64,000 nucleotides of DNA. Source: Durusdinium trenchii. Lineage: Eukaryota; Sar; Dinophyceae; Suessiales; Symbiodiniaceae. Where the stretch lies: NCBI GenBank assembly GCA_963970005.1, contig CAXAMN010026428.1, forward strand, positions 570,575-634,574, in the 5' to 3' direction. Each line of letters begins with the position of its first letter. The first letter of the stretch is position 1. Shown piece after piece: positions 1 through 10,342 of this stretch. Made by a program: the position numbers and the translations under genes. Under the pieces are notes generated by a model that saw only the letters and a program-made list of their open reading frames with translations, was not told the origin of the DNA and did no database searches.

Positions 1-152
1 CCTTTCAGCTCTGGATCATTCTCAGTGGGACCCTGTGTTTCGACATGAGGAGTCTGAAAAGTAGTGGTGGGGCCTCACACTCATCCAGGTTCATGTCATA
101 GTCTTCCTCATCGGGATCCTGCACCAGGTCTTCCATGAGATTCGCAGCCTGT
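1..152 (-). CDS. Partial acidic exon, runs off the window edge
   Basis: On the minus strand a pyrimidine-rich CTTTTCACAG acceptor is followed by an open stretch rich in Asp and Glu (MEDLVQDPDEEDYDMNLDE). Near base 80 the reading shifts to a second frame that stays open to the window edge (TQGPTENDPELKG). That suggests a frameshift or a missed junction. I do not recognise the family. Confidence 0.35.
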
Positions 153-259
153 GAAAAGGACACGAGTGAAACATGTGCGTCCTAAAAACAACCTGGATAT
201 TTTCCTTGGTACTGAGGTTGGGGAGATATACAAATGACAAGTTGTGGGATACGCTGAAA

Positions 260-500
260 TTAATCTTCTGCTGCTTCTGCTAGGTCTGGAGAGCTTTCAA
301 AAAAAGGTTCGCTGACATCTGGACAAAACAATTTCAATGCAGAAGTTCCGTTCAACAAAGGAGCTGCTTCCCGGTCGCTCTGGGCATCGTAACCCTGATA
401 AACTCCCGCTGGCATTCCTAAGTCCAGAGCGGCTGTCAAGTCCACAAAATACCGGCCAAAATGTACAGTTCGACCAGCACTGCGGGCCATGCAATCGACA
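260..500 (-). CDS. Possible exon of the same minus-strand gene
   Basis: Open minus-strand frame of about 75 codons containing VHFGRYFVDLTAALDLGMPAG and ending in EAAED-stop, about 110 bases upstream (in gene order) of the acidic exon at 1-152. A CGCAG site near 490 could be its acceptor. No family recognised; composition is protein-like, but the length alone is not significant. Confidence 0.3.
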
Positions 501-909
501 TTCTTTTGCAAGTGGTTGGATCCATTGGTTCCAAACCAACCTCAACCACAACCACAACCAATCTTCTAAGGTTTGCAGACTTCCGCAACAATCCTTAGTT
601 TGACAGACGACCACAGAGCACATAGAGCGTTGGAAAAAAACCTGGGCCTGGGATCGTTTCTTTTTGTCTCGTTTGTCGATTCGCATCTACTTTTGGGGGG
701 GGAGGTTCCTCGATCCTATTCGTCTAGCTTGCTAACCTCAGGCCTTCTCAAAATTATCTATCTGCACTGGTTGTGTACTTTTTTTTTTTTGGCCTTATGT
801 TGGCCCTCTGGCCTTTAAATTTATCCACCGTTTTTGGCTAAAAACCCGTCAGTCCCTGGAAATTATCCGGTACTGACCCCGGACGCCAGTACAACGGGGT
901 ATCTCTAAG

Positions 910-998
910 GACTCGGCTGTGCTCCCAGAGGGCTTCCAGTCCAAGCTCTTGGTTGATCCAGAGCAGCGTTGCCCCTGCCACAGCAAAGCATTGAAAAC
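910..998 (+). CDS. Candidate internal exon
   Basis: AG|G acceptor (CTCTAAG|GAC), then an open frame with SAVLPEGFQSKLLVDPEQR and a Cys/His-rich end, then a GTGTCC donor. Only 29 codons. Product unknown. Confidence 0.33.
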
Positions 999-1215
999 GT
1001 GTCCTTTTTTTTTTGGCACAGAGGAGGCAATGTTTCTAGCACTAGGAATCAGAGAGAGTAGAGAGTATAGAGAGGAAGTGGTTGGAATTTGTAATGCTTG
1101 AAGTACTTTAGTTGACCTGTGAGGTGTTTTGGCGCATGCGCTACCTGAGCGTCTTGTCGTTTTTCCTACGAGCAAGGGCTCTAGCTTGCGTTCCATTCTC
1201 AGCTGATAAAAGGTG

Positions 1216-1272
1216 TTACTACTAGGAGCAAGAAGCTACTAGGGGCTCCTGGCCTTACTACTAGTAACAAAT
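1216..1272 (+). repeat. TAG repeat, orientation A
   Basis: CTACTAGGAGCAAG units with the GGGGCTCCTGGCC spacer. This is the first of about two dozen copies of this mosaic repeat in the host DNA. Confidence 0.85.
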
Positions 1273-1726
1273 AGCTACTAACCGTTTTTGAGACGCTTCG
1301 AGAGAGTTTAGGAGCTTTTCGGAACTGGAATGTCCAAGGGGATGGCGCTCAGCTGGGCGCACTACATCAGGCGATTTGGCTAGCAAGATCCCATTTTTTG
1401 TATCAATATTCAGAGCACAACATTTACAGAAGGCAATGTGAGCCCAGCTTTGGATACAAAATGCATCAAAATGCAATGTTTATGAAATTGTTCCTGGATT
1501 GTAGGATGATCAATCGGGACTACGAGCCCCGTTCAGCCTGCAGGCACAGTGCGCCGGGATCGAAAGAAAGGAAGTCCAGGTCGTTTACAAAAGAAACTGT
1601 CCTTTGCCTTGGGACCAACAAAGCTGTGCGATAGCGGCAGTTCATGCCGAGAATGAACTAGACTTTCTGGTTGAAGGTGGACATGGGGGCAGCTCACAGA
1701 ATCCAGATGAACCTCTTCAAGCTAAC

Positions 1727-2276
1727 CAAGAGCGATGGCCTCCAACCTAGTAGCAATGGCCTCCAACCTAGTAGCGATGGCCTCCAACCTACTAGCAATG
1801 GCCTCCAACCTAGTAGCAATGGCCTCCAACCTAAGAGCGATGGCCTCCAACCTATTAGCGATGGCCTCCAACCTAATAGCGATGGCCTCCAACCTAGTAG
1901 CAATGGCCTCCAACCTAAGAGCGATGGCCTCCAACCTATTAGCGATGGCCTCCAACCTAATAGCGATGGCCTCCAACCTAGTAGCAATGGCCTCCAACCT
2001 AGTAGCGATGGCCTCCAACCTAATAGCAATGGCCTCCAACCTAGTAGCAATGGCCTCCAACCTAGTAGCGATGGCCTCCAACCTAATAGCAATGGCCTCC
2101 AACCTAGTAGCAATGGCCTCCAACCTAGTAGCGATGGCCTCCAACCTAAGAGCGATGGCCTCCAACCTAATAGCGATGGCCTCCAACCTACTAGCGATGG
2201 CCTCCAACCTAGTAGCGATGGCCTCCAACCTAAGAGCGATGGCCTCCAACCTGAGAGCGATGGCCTCCAACCTAAC
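1727..2276 (+). repeat. 21-bp tandem array, about 26 copies
   Basis: Units of GATGGCCTCCAACCTAGTAGC vary mainly at the last few bases (AGTAGC, AATAGC, AAGAGC, ATTAGC). Because 21 is a multiple of three, several frames stay open across the array and read as heptads: NGLQPSS and MASNLVA on +, RLEAIAT and LGWRPSL on -. These frames are consequences of the repeat and are not evidence of a gene. Confidence 0.97.
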
Positions 2277-2294
2277 AGTCCGTTAGGGTTTTGC

Positions 2295-2555
2295 TCAAGA
2301 ACACAAACCCAGTGAACCCCAGATCTTGTTTACATTCTGTGTCTGTAGTGTGCGATTCTGAATTTGGGAGCCATCGCGATCTAGGGATGTTGCCAAAGGC
2401 ATACGTACGAAATAGGTCTTTGAGGCTTTTGTCATACCAGAGGCTACTGTCCTACTGAGCCTCAGCTGAGCTATCGCTGTGTGAAGGCCTGGTCTCAGAT
2501 GCGACTTCATCACGTACCGGACCCCAGCGTTGGTCGTCACAACCGCAAGTGGCAC
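2295..2555 (-). CDS. Open frame of unknown status
   Basis: An 86-codon minus-strand frame (VVTTNAGVRYVMKSHLRPGL near its start) next to the 21-bp array. Protein-like composition, no recognised family. A second minus frame in the same place is also partly open, so frame choice is uncertain. Confidence 0.28.
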   Translation of the reverse strand: MPLAVVTTNAGVRYVMKSHLRPGLHTAIAQLRLSRTVASGMTKASKTYFVRMPLATSLDRDGSQIQNRTLQTQNVNKIWGSLGLCS

Positions 2556-2579
2556 CTTTAATACTGTTTAAAGCCCGCG

Positions 2580-2722
2580 CTTAATTAAGTGGGCGCCTAC
2601 TCAATGGGAAGCTCCTAGCTAGGACGCAGAATAGCTCACGCTTCCTCAAGGAAGCTTCCCCCGCCTGAGGGCAGAGGGGAGCTTCCTTGAAGAAGCGCTC
2701 GCACTAGTGATTTGGCGAGAAA
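2580..2722 (+). repeat. MITE-like interspersed repeat with hairpin
   Basis: Contains GGGCGCCTACTCAAT, AATAGCTCACGCTTCCTCAAGG, a stem-forming pair GGAAGCTTCCCC / GGGGAGCTTCC, and ends GCGCTCGCACTAGTGATT. The same blocks in the same order recur at 20090-20250. Shorter inverted copies are seen near 12.4, 13.8, 14.9 and 17.8 kb. Confidence 0.6.
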
Positions 2723-2756
2723 TCTCCGAGATATTAGGGATACTTGACTCTTATTT

Positions 2757-2815
2757 ACTAGGAGCAAGGACGCTACTAGGGGCTCCTGGTCTTACTACTA
2801 GGAGCAAGGACGCTA
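2757..2815 (+). repeat. TAG repeat, orientation A
   Basis: One and a half 40-bp units: GCTACTAGGGGCTCCTGG plus TCTTACTACTAGGAGCAAGG. Confidence 0.9.
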
Positions 2816-2822
2816 TTGTCTA

Positions 2823-3419
2823 TTTATCTATTTGTGTTTACATGTTGGTCTGAGGTGCAGGACGTCGCCTTTCTTGGAGGCGCCACCAAAGTGGCACTTA
2901 GAAGACTTAGCACTTGACGACACCTCAGACCTCAGACACCATGGGCAAGATGCCAGGCTACCACCAGCCAACAATAGCTTGCCTGGGGCAGGACTGGCCA
3001 AATGCTCTTTGCATGCAACTTTGCAAGGCTTTCCTAAGGCTTCACACTAGCATGTATATGCATAATATAGTTATATGCATATATACTGTACTTCTCAAAA
3101 TCTGAAGTCATGCCTAGCCATGCCTTCTCGATGTCTACCGTGAGCTAAGTCGAGCGCACTGCATGTGCTCACCTGTCAGGCTCGGCCCAGTTGGGGTGGT
3201 TGCATCAGCGAAAGTTGCCAGGCAGACAATACTTGAGAAATTTTGAGAGCATAGAGAAATCAAGGTGTTTTCACCAGACGTTGCCAAACAGTTGTTTTTG
3301 GGTTAAATCATTGTTTAACAAATCACATCTTATAGTGAATTCACCAGACTTGCACAAGATTGTGATGTTAACGGTCAAATTGGAAGAACCTGGAAATTGA
3401 AGACACGGTTGATTCTAGA
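2823..3419. other. No gene seen
   Basis: Ordinary-composition sequence with a few short open frames (longest about 72 codons) and no convincing splice-bounded exon. Confidence 0.5.
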
Positions 3420-4560
3420 GTCTAGTGGTATTAATAGAGAGCTGGGGACGGTGATAGTTCATTTTGTATTGTTACTCATATGCTTCTACCTCATTCTATT
3501 GTTATGACAATACAGTACATAATTTATCTATCATAATTTGGTTCATTGATATTCATATCTCGGTTATTTTACATAATAATCTATGAAAGGATCAATCTGA
3601 TTATATTGTTATATGTTTTACCCTGCACACTTACAATACGCTCTAATGACAGACTAAAGACCCTGCTAAAATTCCCATAAACCGCCCTATTGAAAACAAA
3701 TGAAAAACTATTTGGTGATGGAACTGCAAATATGACCAAATTAACTGAATATATATATATATGCTACTCCGGGAAGTAAAAACACATCATCGTATTGATG
3801 ATAAAACTAATAGTTCAAATCAATACACCAAATATTACGTCTTTGAAAACTCGAAGACTATTTCGTATCCCTGTTAAACACAAATGCATTTGGATCTTCA
3901 GAAGACATTACTGAACAATATTGTTTAAAAGCACTTGTTACATGATGAAGGAACAACAAAACAACTGTTGGAATCTCCAGTGCTTCGGATACACAAGTGA
4001 ATATGTTGTAAAAGTAAAGTGAAGACAACTTCAGCTACGAAAGGATTTATGAATTCAGTTTGGAAACCTTAAAGAATACGGTAAATATGTTGATGAACTA
4101 CAAAATAATATGAATAAACTCTTGACTACTACTATACCAAATTGAACTGAAGCTAAAGGACATGTCTATGATAATACGATATTAAACAATAGAAATAAAA
4201 TTAATAACGAATATATATATATTTTCTGCTGATGCATGAAGGGTGAAGGATGCAATCATGGACCCTACAAAGTCAAGAGACCTCCAGATTAACTTTTTTA
4301 AGTTTTGTTTGAACATGAACTAGATAGAATTAAATATACATGATTAAAGAGGTAGAATTGTCCTTCAATTAGAATCTTCAAAGTCAAAACAAAATATATG
4401 AGTGCTAAAAAAAGGCTCGAGCATGGCTATTCCCATCAATAGTGAGATAGTAGTACAAGATAGTAGTGACATATAAATAGGTAGACAATGCACAACATGT
4501 GTACTACTGTGGTCTTCTACTGTGGTCTTCTGTTCTGCATTACATCAGAAAATCTGCTTT
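3420..4560. other. AT-rich island without open frames
   Basis: About 1.1 kb with strikingly higher A+T than its surroundings, long runs of ATAT, and no open frame of 60 codons on either strand. It ends abruptly at a TAG repeat (4565). A shorter AT-rich patch lies at 10490-10620. Origin unknown; organelle-derived DNA or an old element are possibilities. Confidence 0.75.
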
Positions 4561-4564
4561 TGAA

Positions 4565-4692
4565 TGGCGATGCCCTTGCTCCTAGTAGCTTTATTGTTTC
4601 TAGTAGTATGGCCAGGAGCCCCTAGTAGTGTCCTTGCTCCTAGTAACGATGCCCTTTGCTCCTAGTGGCAACCTTTCTCCTAGTAGCGATGT
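4565..4692 (-). repeat. TAG repeat, orientation B
   Basis: CCCTTGCTCCTAGTAGC and CCAGGAGCCCCTAGTAG units, marking the right edge of the AT-rich island. Confidence 0.9.
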
Positions 4693-4850
4693 GCACCAGG
4701 AAAGTTCGGTCCTGATTTTCGTCTTGGACTTGCAGCAAAAAGCCATACGTCTCGTGTGGGCACGGAGCTTGATGCGAAAGCACTAGACATGTTGAAAAGC
4801 TTTATTGTTACTACACGTGAAACGATTCCCAACATGTTTCTCTTAACTGT

Positions 4851-5032
4851 CTAGTGATTTGTGGCGGTCACACCCTTGGGGTTACTAGTAGCGATGGCAA
4901 AGAGGTTGGACATCTCGTTGACTGGGGAAGCTAGGCCTCCCATGGCTTGCCCGACGACGCCTTTCGAATAGTGCCAATGCCTCCACCTACGAGTGGCATC
5001 TTGGCGAGCTTGAGACAATCAGCAATGGTCTC
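4851..5032 (-). pseudogene. Frameshifted exon fragment
   Basis: Minus strand. ETIADCLKLAKMPLVGGGIG reads in one frame. After a one-base slip near 4965, HYSKGVVGQAMGGLASPVNE continues in another, ending ...IATSNPKGVTATNH-stop. The two halves join smoothly if one base is added. The codons for AIATSN are themselves a TAG-repeat core (GCCATCGCTACTAGTAAC). Family not recognised. Confidence 0.38.
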
Positions 5033-5059
5033 CAAGAAACGGAAAGAGACACAACCTAA

Positions 5060-5130
5060 TAGCCTTCTTGTTACTAGTAGCTTCTTGTTCCTAGGCCAGG
5101 AGCCCCTAGTAGCTTCTTATTCCTAATAGC
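5060..5130 (-). repeat. TAG repeat, orientation B
   Basis: CTTCTTGTTACTAGTAGC and CCAGGAGCCCCTAGTAGC units. Confidence 0.85.
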
Positions 5131-5244
5131 AATGGCCTCCAAGAATCGGAAAGATTTTGACACGTTTCAATAGGTGCCCATTCCGACCAAAATTTGCAGT
5201 ACAGGTTTTCCTTGAACAATGTTTCTTTCTTAACTGTTGCGTAG

Positions 5245-5350
5245 GCTTACGAGTCGAGGAAAGTTCAAAAAGAGCTGTGAAAGATCTCGGCCAGAAAGTA
5301 TCCTCAGGTGTTTTGGCCATCTCGCCGAACTCTGTCACCTACCTGAAGGA
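5245..5350 (+). CDS. Candidate internal exon
   Basis: Acceptor TGTTGCGTAG|G followed by LRVEESSKRAVKDLGQKVSS and SGVLAISPNSVTYLKD. The 3' limit is uncertain; a GA-type donor after LK or KD would fit the next exon. Product unknown. Confidence 0.38.
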
Positions 5351-5572
5351 CAGATTATTTTCTTTGGATTTCTTTACATGTGTCTCTTTTTGTGTAGACA
5401 TGTTTAACTTTCCTTAGAATGATTGACTCATGTAGACCTTTCTTTCTCTTCTTTGGTTTTAGTCTTGTGCTTTTTCTTTTAACACGTCCTTTTGGTCTAT
5501 CTATTTATAGGGCCTCTATTTTCCGATGCGCCAAACCCCCAATTGCTATTTCTTTCCCACAGCTCTTCGCAG

Positions 5573-5668
5573 GAGCATGGCGCCACAATCAGCCAGGCCT
5601 TAAATCTGGCCGGAGTAGAAGCTTCGAAGGACATGAAGAGTTCGTCAGATACCAAGCAGTTCAGATGA
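5573..5668 (+). CDS. Candidate exon
   Basis: Acceptor CTCTTCGCAG|GAG then EHGATISQALNLAGVEASKD followed by MKSSSDTKQFR and a stop. It may be a last exon or may end at a donor before the stop. Phase 0 start. Confidence 0.42.
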   Translation, partial: EHGATISQALNLAGVEASKDMKSSSDTKQFR

Positions 5669-5827
5669 GACCCTTCAGCCAGAGTAGCGAATAGAAAAGA
5701 CACGTGACAAAGAGTATAGTGGAGCCTGAGGACCGTGCGAAATGAAAGCAAGTGACCAGGTTGCAAGTTCCAGCTGCATATGTGCTATGACATTTTTTAC
5801 AAGTTTGATTGATAGTGTTTTTGGAAG

Positions 5828-5962
5828 GTCAAGTTCCAGATCGGTTTCCTTCGCAAAGCTGTTGCTGAGAAATTTGGAGAAAGCATTGCCTTTTCAGCTC
5901 TCATGTTTATTAGGCTGGACCTCCTTTTGTCAGACTGTAGCTCTGCCGGCAATCTCAGATGA
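5828..5962 (+). CDS. Candidate exon
   Basis: Acceptor TTTTTGGAAG|G and a 44-codon open frame starting VKFQIGFLRKAVAEKFGES, ending SSAGNLR-stop. A second + frame (SVSFAKLLLRNLEKALPFQ) is also open, so the frame is not settled. Confidence 0.38.
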   Translation, partial: VKFQIGFLRKAVAEKFGESIAFSALMFIRLDLLLSDCSSAGNLR

Positions 5963-6257
5963 ATTTCAGTTTTGCCCAATTCAGAAGTTCCAACGGAATA
6001 CGTTCCGTTGATGAGGTGGTTCTTTCCCCTACCGTGGCATTCTGAGAAACGAAGCGAAGCAGCTACGAATCCTGCGCTCCGAAGGCCAATCAAAAATCGC
6101 CAAAGGAAATAAAGATCCGGAAGGAAAAGAAAGGAAGCTGAAAAGAAAGATCTAAAGAGATAACTACTCTAGCCTAGACCCCAAACGGAGTTTTTCTACA
6201 ATATAACAAACATTTTGGAACTCATCAATGGAGTCGACTGCAACGCGTTTGCAACCA

Positions 6258-6662
6258 ATAAAGCTACTAGGAACAAAGGGCATTGCTACTAGGAGCGATC
6301 GGACGCTACTAGGAACAAGTGCATCGCTTCTAGTAACAAGTGCCTTACTAGTAGTAACAAGAAGCTACTAGGGGCTCCTGGCATCGCTACTAGTAGCATT
6401 CTTACTACTAGGATCAAGGACGAGTGGTTTGTCGACGAAGTTTCGAGACACTGAGACCACACGAGCGAGACAGCCCCACGACACGGGCAGCATGGCCTCC
6501 AACCTAAGAGCGTCTTTGTTACGTTCGTAGCGTTAGAATGCTACTACTAGCGATGCCCTTTGCTACTAGTAGCTTCTTGCTACTGACTGGTAGTAAGGCC
6601 AGGAGTGCCTCTAGTAGCGTCCTTTGCTCCTAGTAGCGATGCCCTTGTTACTAATAGCGATG
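6258..6662. repeat. Inverted pair of TAG repeats (A then B)
   Basis: Orientation A units fill 6258-6424 and orientation B units fill 6538-6662, with about 110 bases between. The arms are reverse complements over several units and could fold into a long stem. Confidence 0.85.
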
Positions 6663-6664
6663 GC

Positions 6665-6807
6665 CAGTAGCGATGTGAAACTCACAGCTTCAGCTGCCAA
6701 TCAGCCTGTCCTCGAATGTGGAGGTCATACCAAGCAACCCCGTACCACGCCAGTGCGCATTTCAGTCTTGGAGTTAGCCATGCCATACTATTTTGCTGTT
6801 TGTTAAA
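6665..6807 (+). CDS. Candidate exon just after a TAG array
   Basis: Frame VKLTASAANQPVLECGGHTK continues to a stop at 6807. It begins where the B-orientation TAG array ends, the arrangement also seen at 15663. Confidence 0.3.
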
Positions 6808-7055
6808 CATGCTTAGGCAAAAACATTTAATTTGCTTTAACCGGTTAAGCACACTTGAAGGGATGTTGATTGAAATGTGTCAATCTTGCTTGCTCCTTTG
6901 TTATTGAAACCTGTTTGGCACAAGTCATAACAGCAGCACATAGTTTGCCACACATGCTGAGGGAGATGGAAGAGAAATCTGTCTAAACATGTCCAAACGT
7001 ATGATTTAAATGGTTAAGCACCTGTCACAGAAAAAATGGCCTGTAACGAGCTCAG

Positions 7056-7110
7056 TGGATGGCAGCTTTAAGCCTCACGACGGGGAGAGTCCACCTTCAA
7101 TCATAGAGAG
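7056..7110 (+). CDS. Candidate short exon
   Basis: AG acceptor, VDGSFKPHDGESPPSIIER, and donor GAGAG|GTTCGT. Small but bounded on both sides. Confidence 0.35.
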
Positions 7111-7316
7111 GTTCGTTTTAACACTGGGTGGTTTAAACCTTGTTCAAATAGACACAGTTAAGCCTTTTGGTTAAGCCTTTTCCAGAGTCTTTTTACTTTC
7201 AAAGCAAACCTGTTTTTGGAACAAGGTGGTGCTCTTGTCGATCCACCCAACCGGTCGTGGATGTCTCAGGTGTTGAAAAGCAAAAGGTGTATCTCAATCA
7301 AGACCATCTTTGTGAA

Positions 7317-7356
7317 TAGCAATGGCCTCCAACCGAATAGCGATGGCCTCCAATTG
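7317..7356 (+). repeat. Two 21-bp units
   Basis: AGCAATGGCCTCCAACC and AGCGATGGCCTCCAATT, isolated copies of the unit tandemly arrayed at 1727-2276. Confidence 0.85.
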
Positions 7357-7565
7357 ATGTATCCTTTTGACGATTCAAATCTTTTGCTTTGAGGTTCCTT
7401 TTGGTGTTCAATCAATTTCAATATTATTGACACCTTATCACCCCTATCAGATGCCTGATCACGACGCTTGCCTCATATCGCAGGCTTCAGTGTCCATTTA
7501 TATTAGTTTTACTAGTTTCATCTAGTTTCAATGTGTTTACAACATGTCCTCTTTTTGCTTATCAG

Positions 7566-7685
7566 GCCTCTACTTGGCGCACCTGGTGTTAACGGGCAGA
7601 GATGCAGTCACTGACATCGTTTGGACTTCTCCTGGCCAGGTGGGTGACAACTTGACAGGCAACACCTGGCAAATGCGTTTGCTAC
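7566..7685 (+). CDS. Candidate internal exon
   Basis: Strong acceptor TCTTTTTGCTTATCAG|GCC and frame LYLAHLVLTGRDAVTDIVWT then SPGQVGDNLTGNTWQ. A good donor CCAG|GTGGGT at 7648 or a later GTTCGG at 7685 ends it. The TAG repeat starts directly after the later donor. Confidence 0.5.
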
Positions 7686-7694
7686 GTTCGGAGC

Positions 7695-7795
7695 AAGTGC
7701 ATCGCTACTAGGGGCACTCCTGGCCTTACTACTAGGAGCAAGAGGACGCTACTAGTAACAAAGGGCATCGCTACTAGGAGCAAGGACGCTATTCA
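7695..7795 (+). repeat. TAG repeat, orientation A
   Basis: Array begins within about ten bases of the candidate donor at 7685: GCATCGCTACTAGGGGC, TTACTACTAGGAGCAAG, GCTACTAGTAACAAAGG. Confidence 0.9.
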
Positions 7796-8010
7796 GTTGC
7801 CTTCCAGACACTGTCAGAAAAGCTTTACGAGCACAGTGCTTCTAATGTAGGATTTTTTTGGTGTCAAACCTTGTTCGTGCCCAATGTCTATATATTTCTC
7901 TGGAGAAACTTCCATAGCATTTTCTTACCAAATCTGCATGTTGTGTCTCCAAAGGCAAACAATTGTTTGCCCTGATTTTTTAAATTCCCATTTTCGCATT
8001 CAATCGCCAG

Positions 8011-8130
8011 CACATGCCTGCATGGAGCCTTTGTTGCACACGTGGCAGAACACCCAGAGTTGAAGATTCCACTGGATTGGTTCTTTGAACAAAGAACCAA
8101 TGCTGGATTGGTCCTTTTGTTGCCTCTTAG
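8011..8130 (+). CDS. Candidate internal exon
   Basis: Acceptor AATCGCCAG|C, frame LHGAFVAHVAEHPELKIPLD then WFFEQRTNAGLVLLLPL, donor CTTAG|GTGAAG. Overlapping minus frames are open too, but their composition is less protein-like. Confidence 0.43.
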
Positions 8131-8257
8131 GTGAAGACTTTGTTTGCTTGGTGGACACACTCGGTTCTGTGAACCTTTTACGGGTGTTCGTCTCAATGTG
8201 AGGCTTCAAACGTGATGACATATTGGTTTGGACAAACTCAAATGCAAAACATCTAAG

Positions 8258-8364
8258 GCGCAGATGTCGAAGAAGAAGTTGCCTGGGACTTTGTGGCAAT
8301 CTCAGCATATCCATGTCTAAGTACAAGTCTCATTGACCATCGCTTTAGAAACGTGCCCCTGTGA
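8258..8364 (+). CDS. Candidate exon
   Basis: Acceptor CATCTAAG|G and frame ADVEEEVAWDFVAISAYPCL then STSLIDHRFRNVPL-stop. It follows the 8011 exon on the same strand, but the phase between the two is unresolved. Confidence 0.43.
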
Positions 8365-8549
8365 CATTTCGCTTTTAAGGAGGCCATCGCTATGAGTTTC
8401 TGTTTCCTGACCTGCCAGGTGACGTGTCCATGACCCACTCCCTCTTTGTCGCCTTTCTCTCCTTCGTTCCCTCCTGTTCGTTTCTCCTTTTTCGTTGAAC
8501 CTTTTCGCAGATGGAGCTTTCTCAGGTGCTTTGTCCCATGGACATCACC

Positions 8550-9180
8550 CCATGTCAGTATATCTCAGTACACATGGCAATAGAAGTTTCAGTACTACTG
8601 GCATGTATGTCAAGAGGCATGTTAGCACATGTGTCAGTTTCATGTGACCACATAATATGTTGATAGATATGATACATCGGTCTACATGTCGGAAGATGTG
8701 TCAGTGGATATGCGCTTAAAACTGCATACTGTGTATATATATATATACATATACACATACCAGAATGTCCAAAGGATTCCAAAGGCATGTTCTTTCAAAT
8801 GTGTAGATGTGTCAGCGCATCGTAAGACGGCTTATATGTCAGTATACATGGCAGTAAACATGTCAGCACGGCCATCAGCATATGTCAGTAGATGCGTCAA
8901 CACGTGTCGGCATATGTAAGGCTCTATGTCTGGAGATATGACAGGCCAATTTCTATGTAATTAGACCTGTCAGCGCATATGTCAGTTCATCTATCTAGCA
9001 TGTCGGGGCATATGTCAGTAAATCTGCTAGGTAACTATGCAGTCCATAGAAAGTCAATATACCTGCAGATATCCCAAGACCCTCATCAATATCCATGTCA
9101 GTGCTCACGGCCTTAAAAATGTCCGCAGTTTGATCAGTCAATCTGCCAGTACCATATCAGTACATTACATTATAGTACAT
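8550..9180. repeat. Degenerate ATGTCAGTA-type repeat
   Basis: Dozens of diverged words such as CATGTCAGTATA, CATATGTCAGTAGAT, CGCATATGTCAGTTCAT at roughly 20-base steps, with a TATATATATATA run at 8738. No coding signal. Confidence 0.7.
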
Positions 9181-9469
9181 TCGTCCTTCAACCTTTAAGG
9201 GTGGGGACACCTGATGCAAAGTTGTTGAGTTCTTTTCCTGGGAGCAAGGGAAATGCATGACTCAGGCAGCCTCTAAAGCGCATGCGATTGCACGAACCAG
9301 GCACCGCGTGTGCTCAGACATCACAGTGGAGAAATGGATTCATGCATGTGAAACCACAAAAGGTAGTGATATCACTACTATCACGTTCACTTCCTAAGTA
9401 GAGGCATGCTACTGTCAGGCTTGGTAAGCTATTTGAGAACATTTCAGGTTGGAATTCATTTTTATCCTG

Positions 9470-9711
9470 GGATGAGGCGAAGTTCCTTTGAAGCCCACTG
9501 AGAAGCTCAAGGCATTTGTACGCATTGAGAAATGCAGCGTTCGGCGTTTCTTGACTATGGGATGCATGTGGCGCAGGAGTTGATGGACATTCACGAGAAA
9601 CTTCGCAATTGGGCTCAGCTTGAGAGCTTGTCTCTATTCAATGTTACGGGGGAATTTGGGAGGCTCCTATTTTTGTTGTGGCTTGTGAAAGCTTGTCGAG
9701 TGTTGCACTGA
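9470..9711 (+). pseudogene. Frameshifted coding fragment
   Basis: PTEKLKAFVRIEKCSVRRF reads in one frame up to about 9548. FLDYGMHVAQELMDIHEKL and RNWAQLESLSLFNVTGEF read in the next, ending at 9711. The overlap at ...RFL suggests one lost base or a sequencing error. Helical, no recognised family. Confidence 0.35.
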
Positions 9712-10156
9712 TGGTGGTTTGTCCAATTGAGGCGATACCTTTCGATTCATCCGCCTGGTTCCCATCCAACTCGGTGAGAATCAGAAAAGACCAGAATCGT
9801 CCACTCAGTGTTGCTGTGGGTGTTGGTTTCGGAGGTATGTATGTCATGGATGATTTTGAGGGTTGCATTTTCAGGATCTTACACCTTGGAAGTGATCGAT
9901 GAGCTCCCCTCACTAGGGCCGTTGCAGTCAAGTACTTGGAGTTGGTGATGCGCATGTCTCATTTCTTTCCAAGTCCATGCAGGAGGTGGAGGCCATCGCC
10001 AGTAGGTCCATGCACTTGTTGTGGTCTGTTTGGTGTGAGGTCAATGCAACTGTGGTGCCGTGAGGAGGGACAAAGTGGTTTCCTTGAACATCTTCTGACA
10101 AGTGTACAATCTCCACGCACTAGAAGAGACTTTTGAATAGTGAGTATATAGTTGTT

Positions 10157-10342
10157 TCAAGAAGCTACTAGGGGCTCCTGGCCTTACTACTAGGAGCAAG
10201 GACGCTACTAGGGGCTCCTGGCCTTACTACTAGGAGCAAGGACGCTACTAGGGGCTCCTGGCCTTACTACTAGGAGCAAGGACGCTACTGGGGGCTCCTG
10301 GCATCGCTACTAGGAGCAAGGATGCTACTAGGGGCTCCCATG
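10157..10342 (+). repeat. 40-bp tandem TAG repeat
   Basis: The cleanest array: about 4.5 copies of a 40-bp unit made of GCTACTAGGGGCTCCTGG, CCTTACTACTAGGAGCAAG and GAC. Confidence 0.95.

Noticed and set aside
1694-2286. Four long open frames over the 21-bp array as genes
   Set aside because: A 21-base period without stop codons keeps frames open automatically on both strands; no start or splice context.
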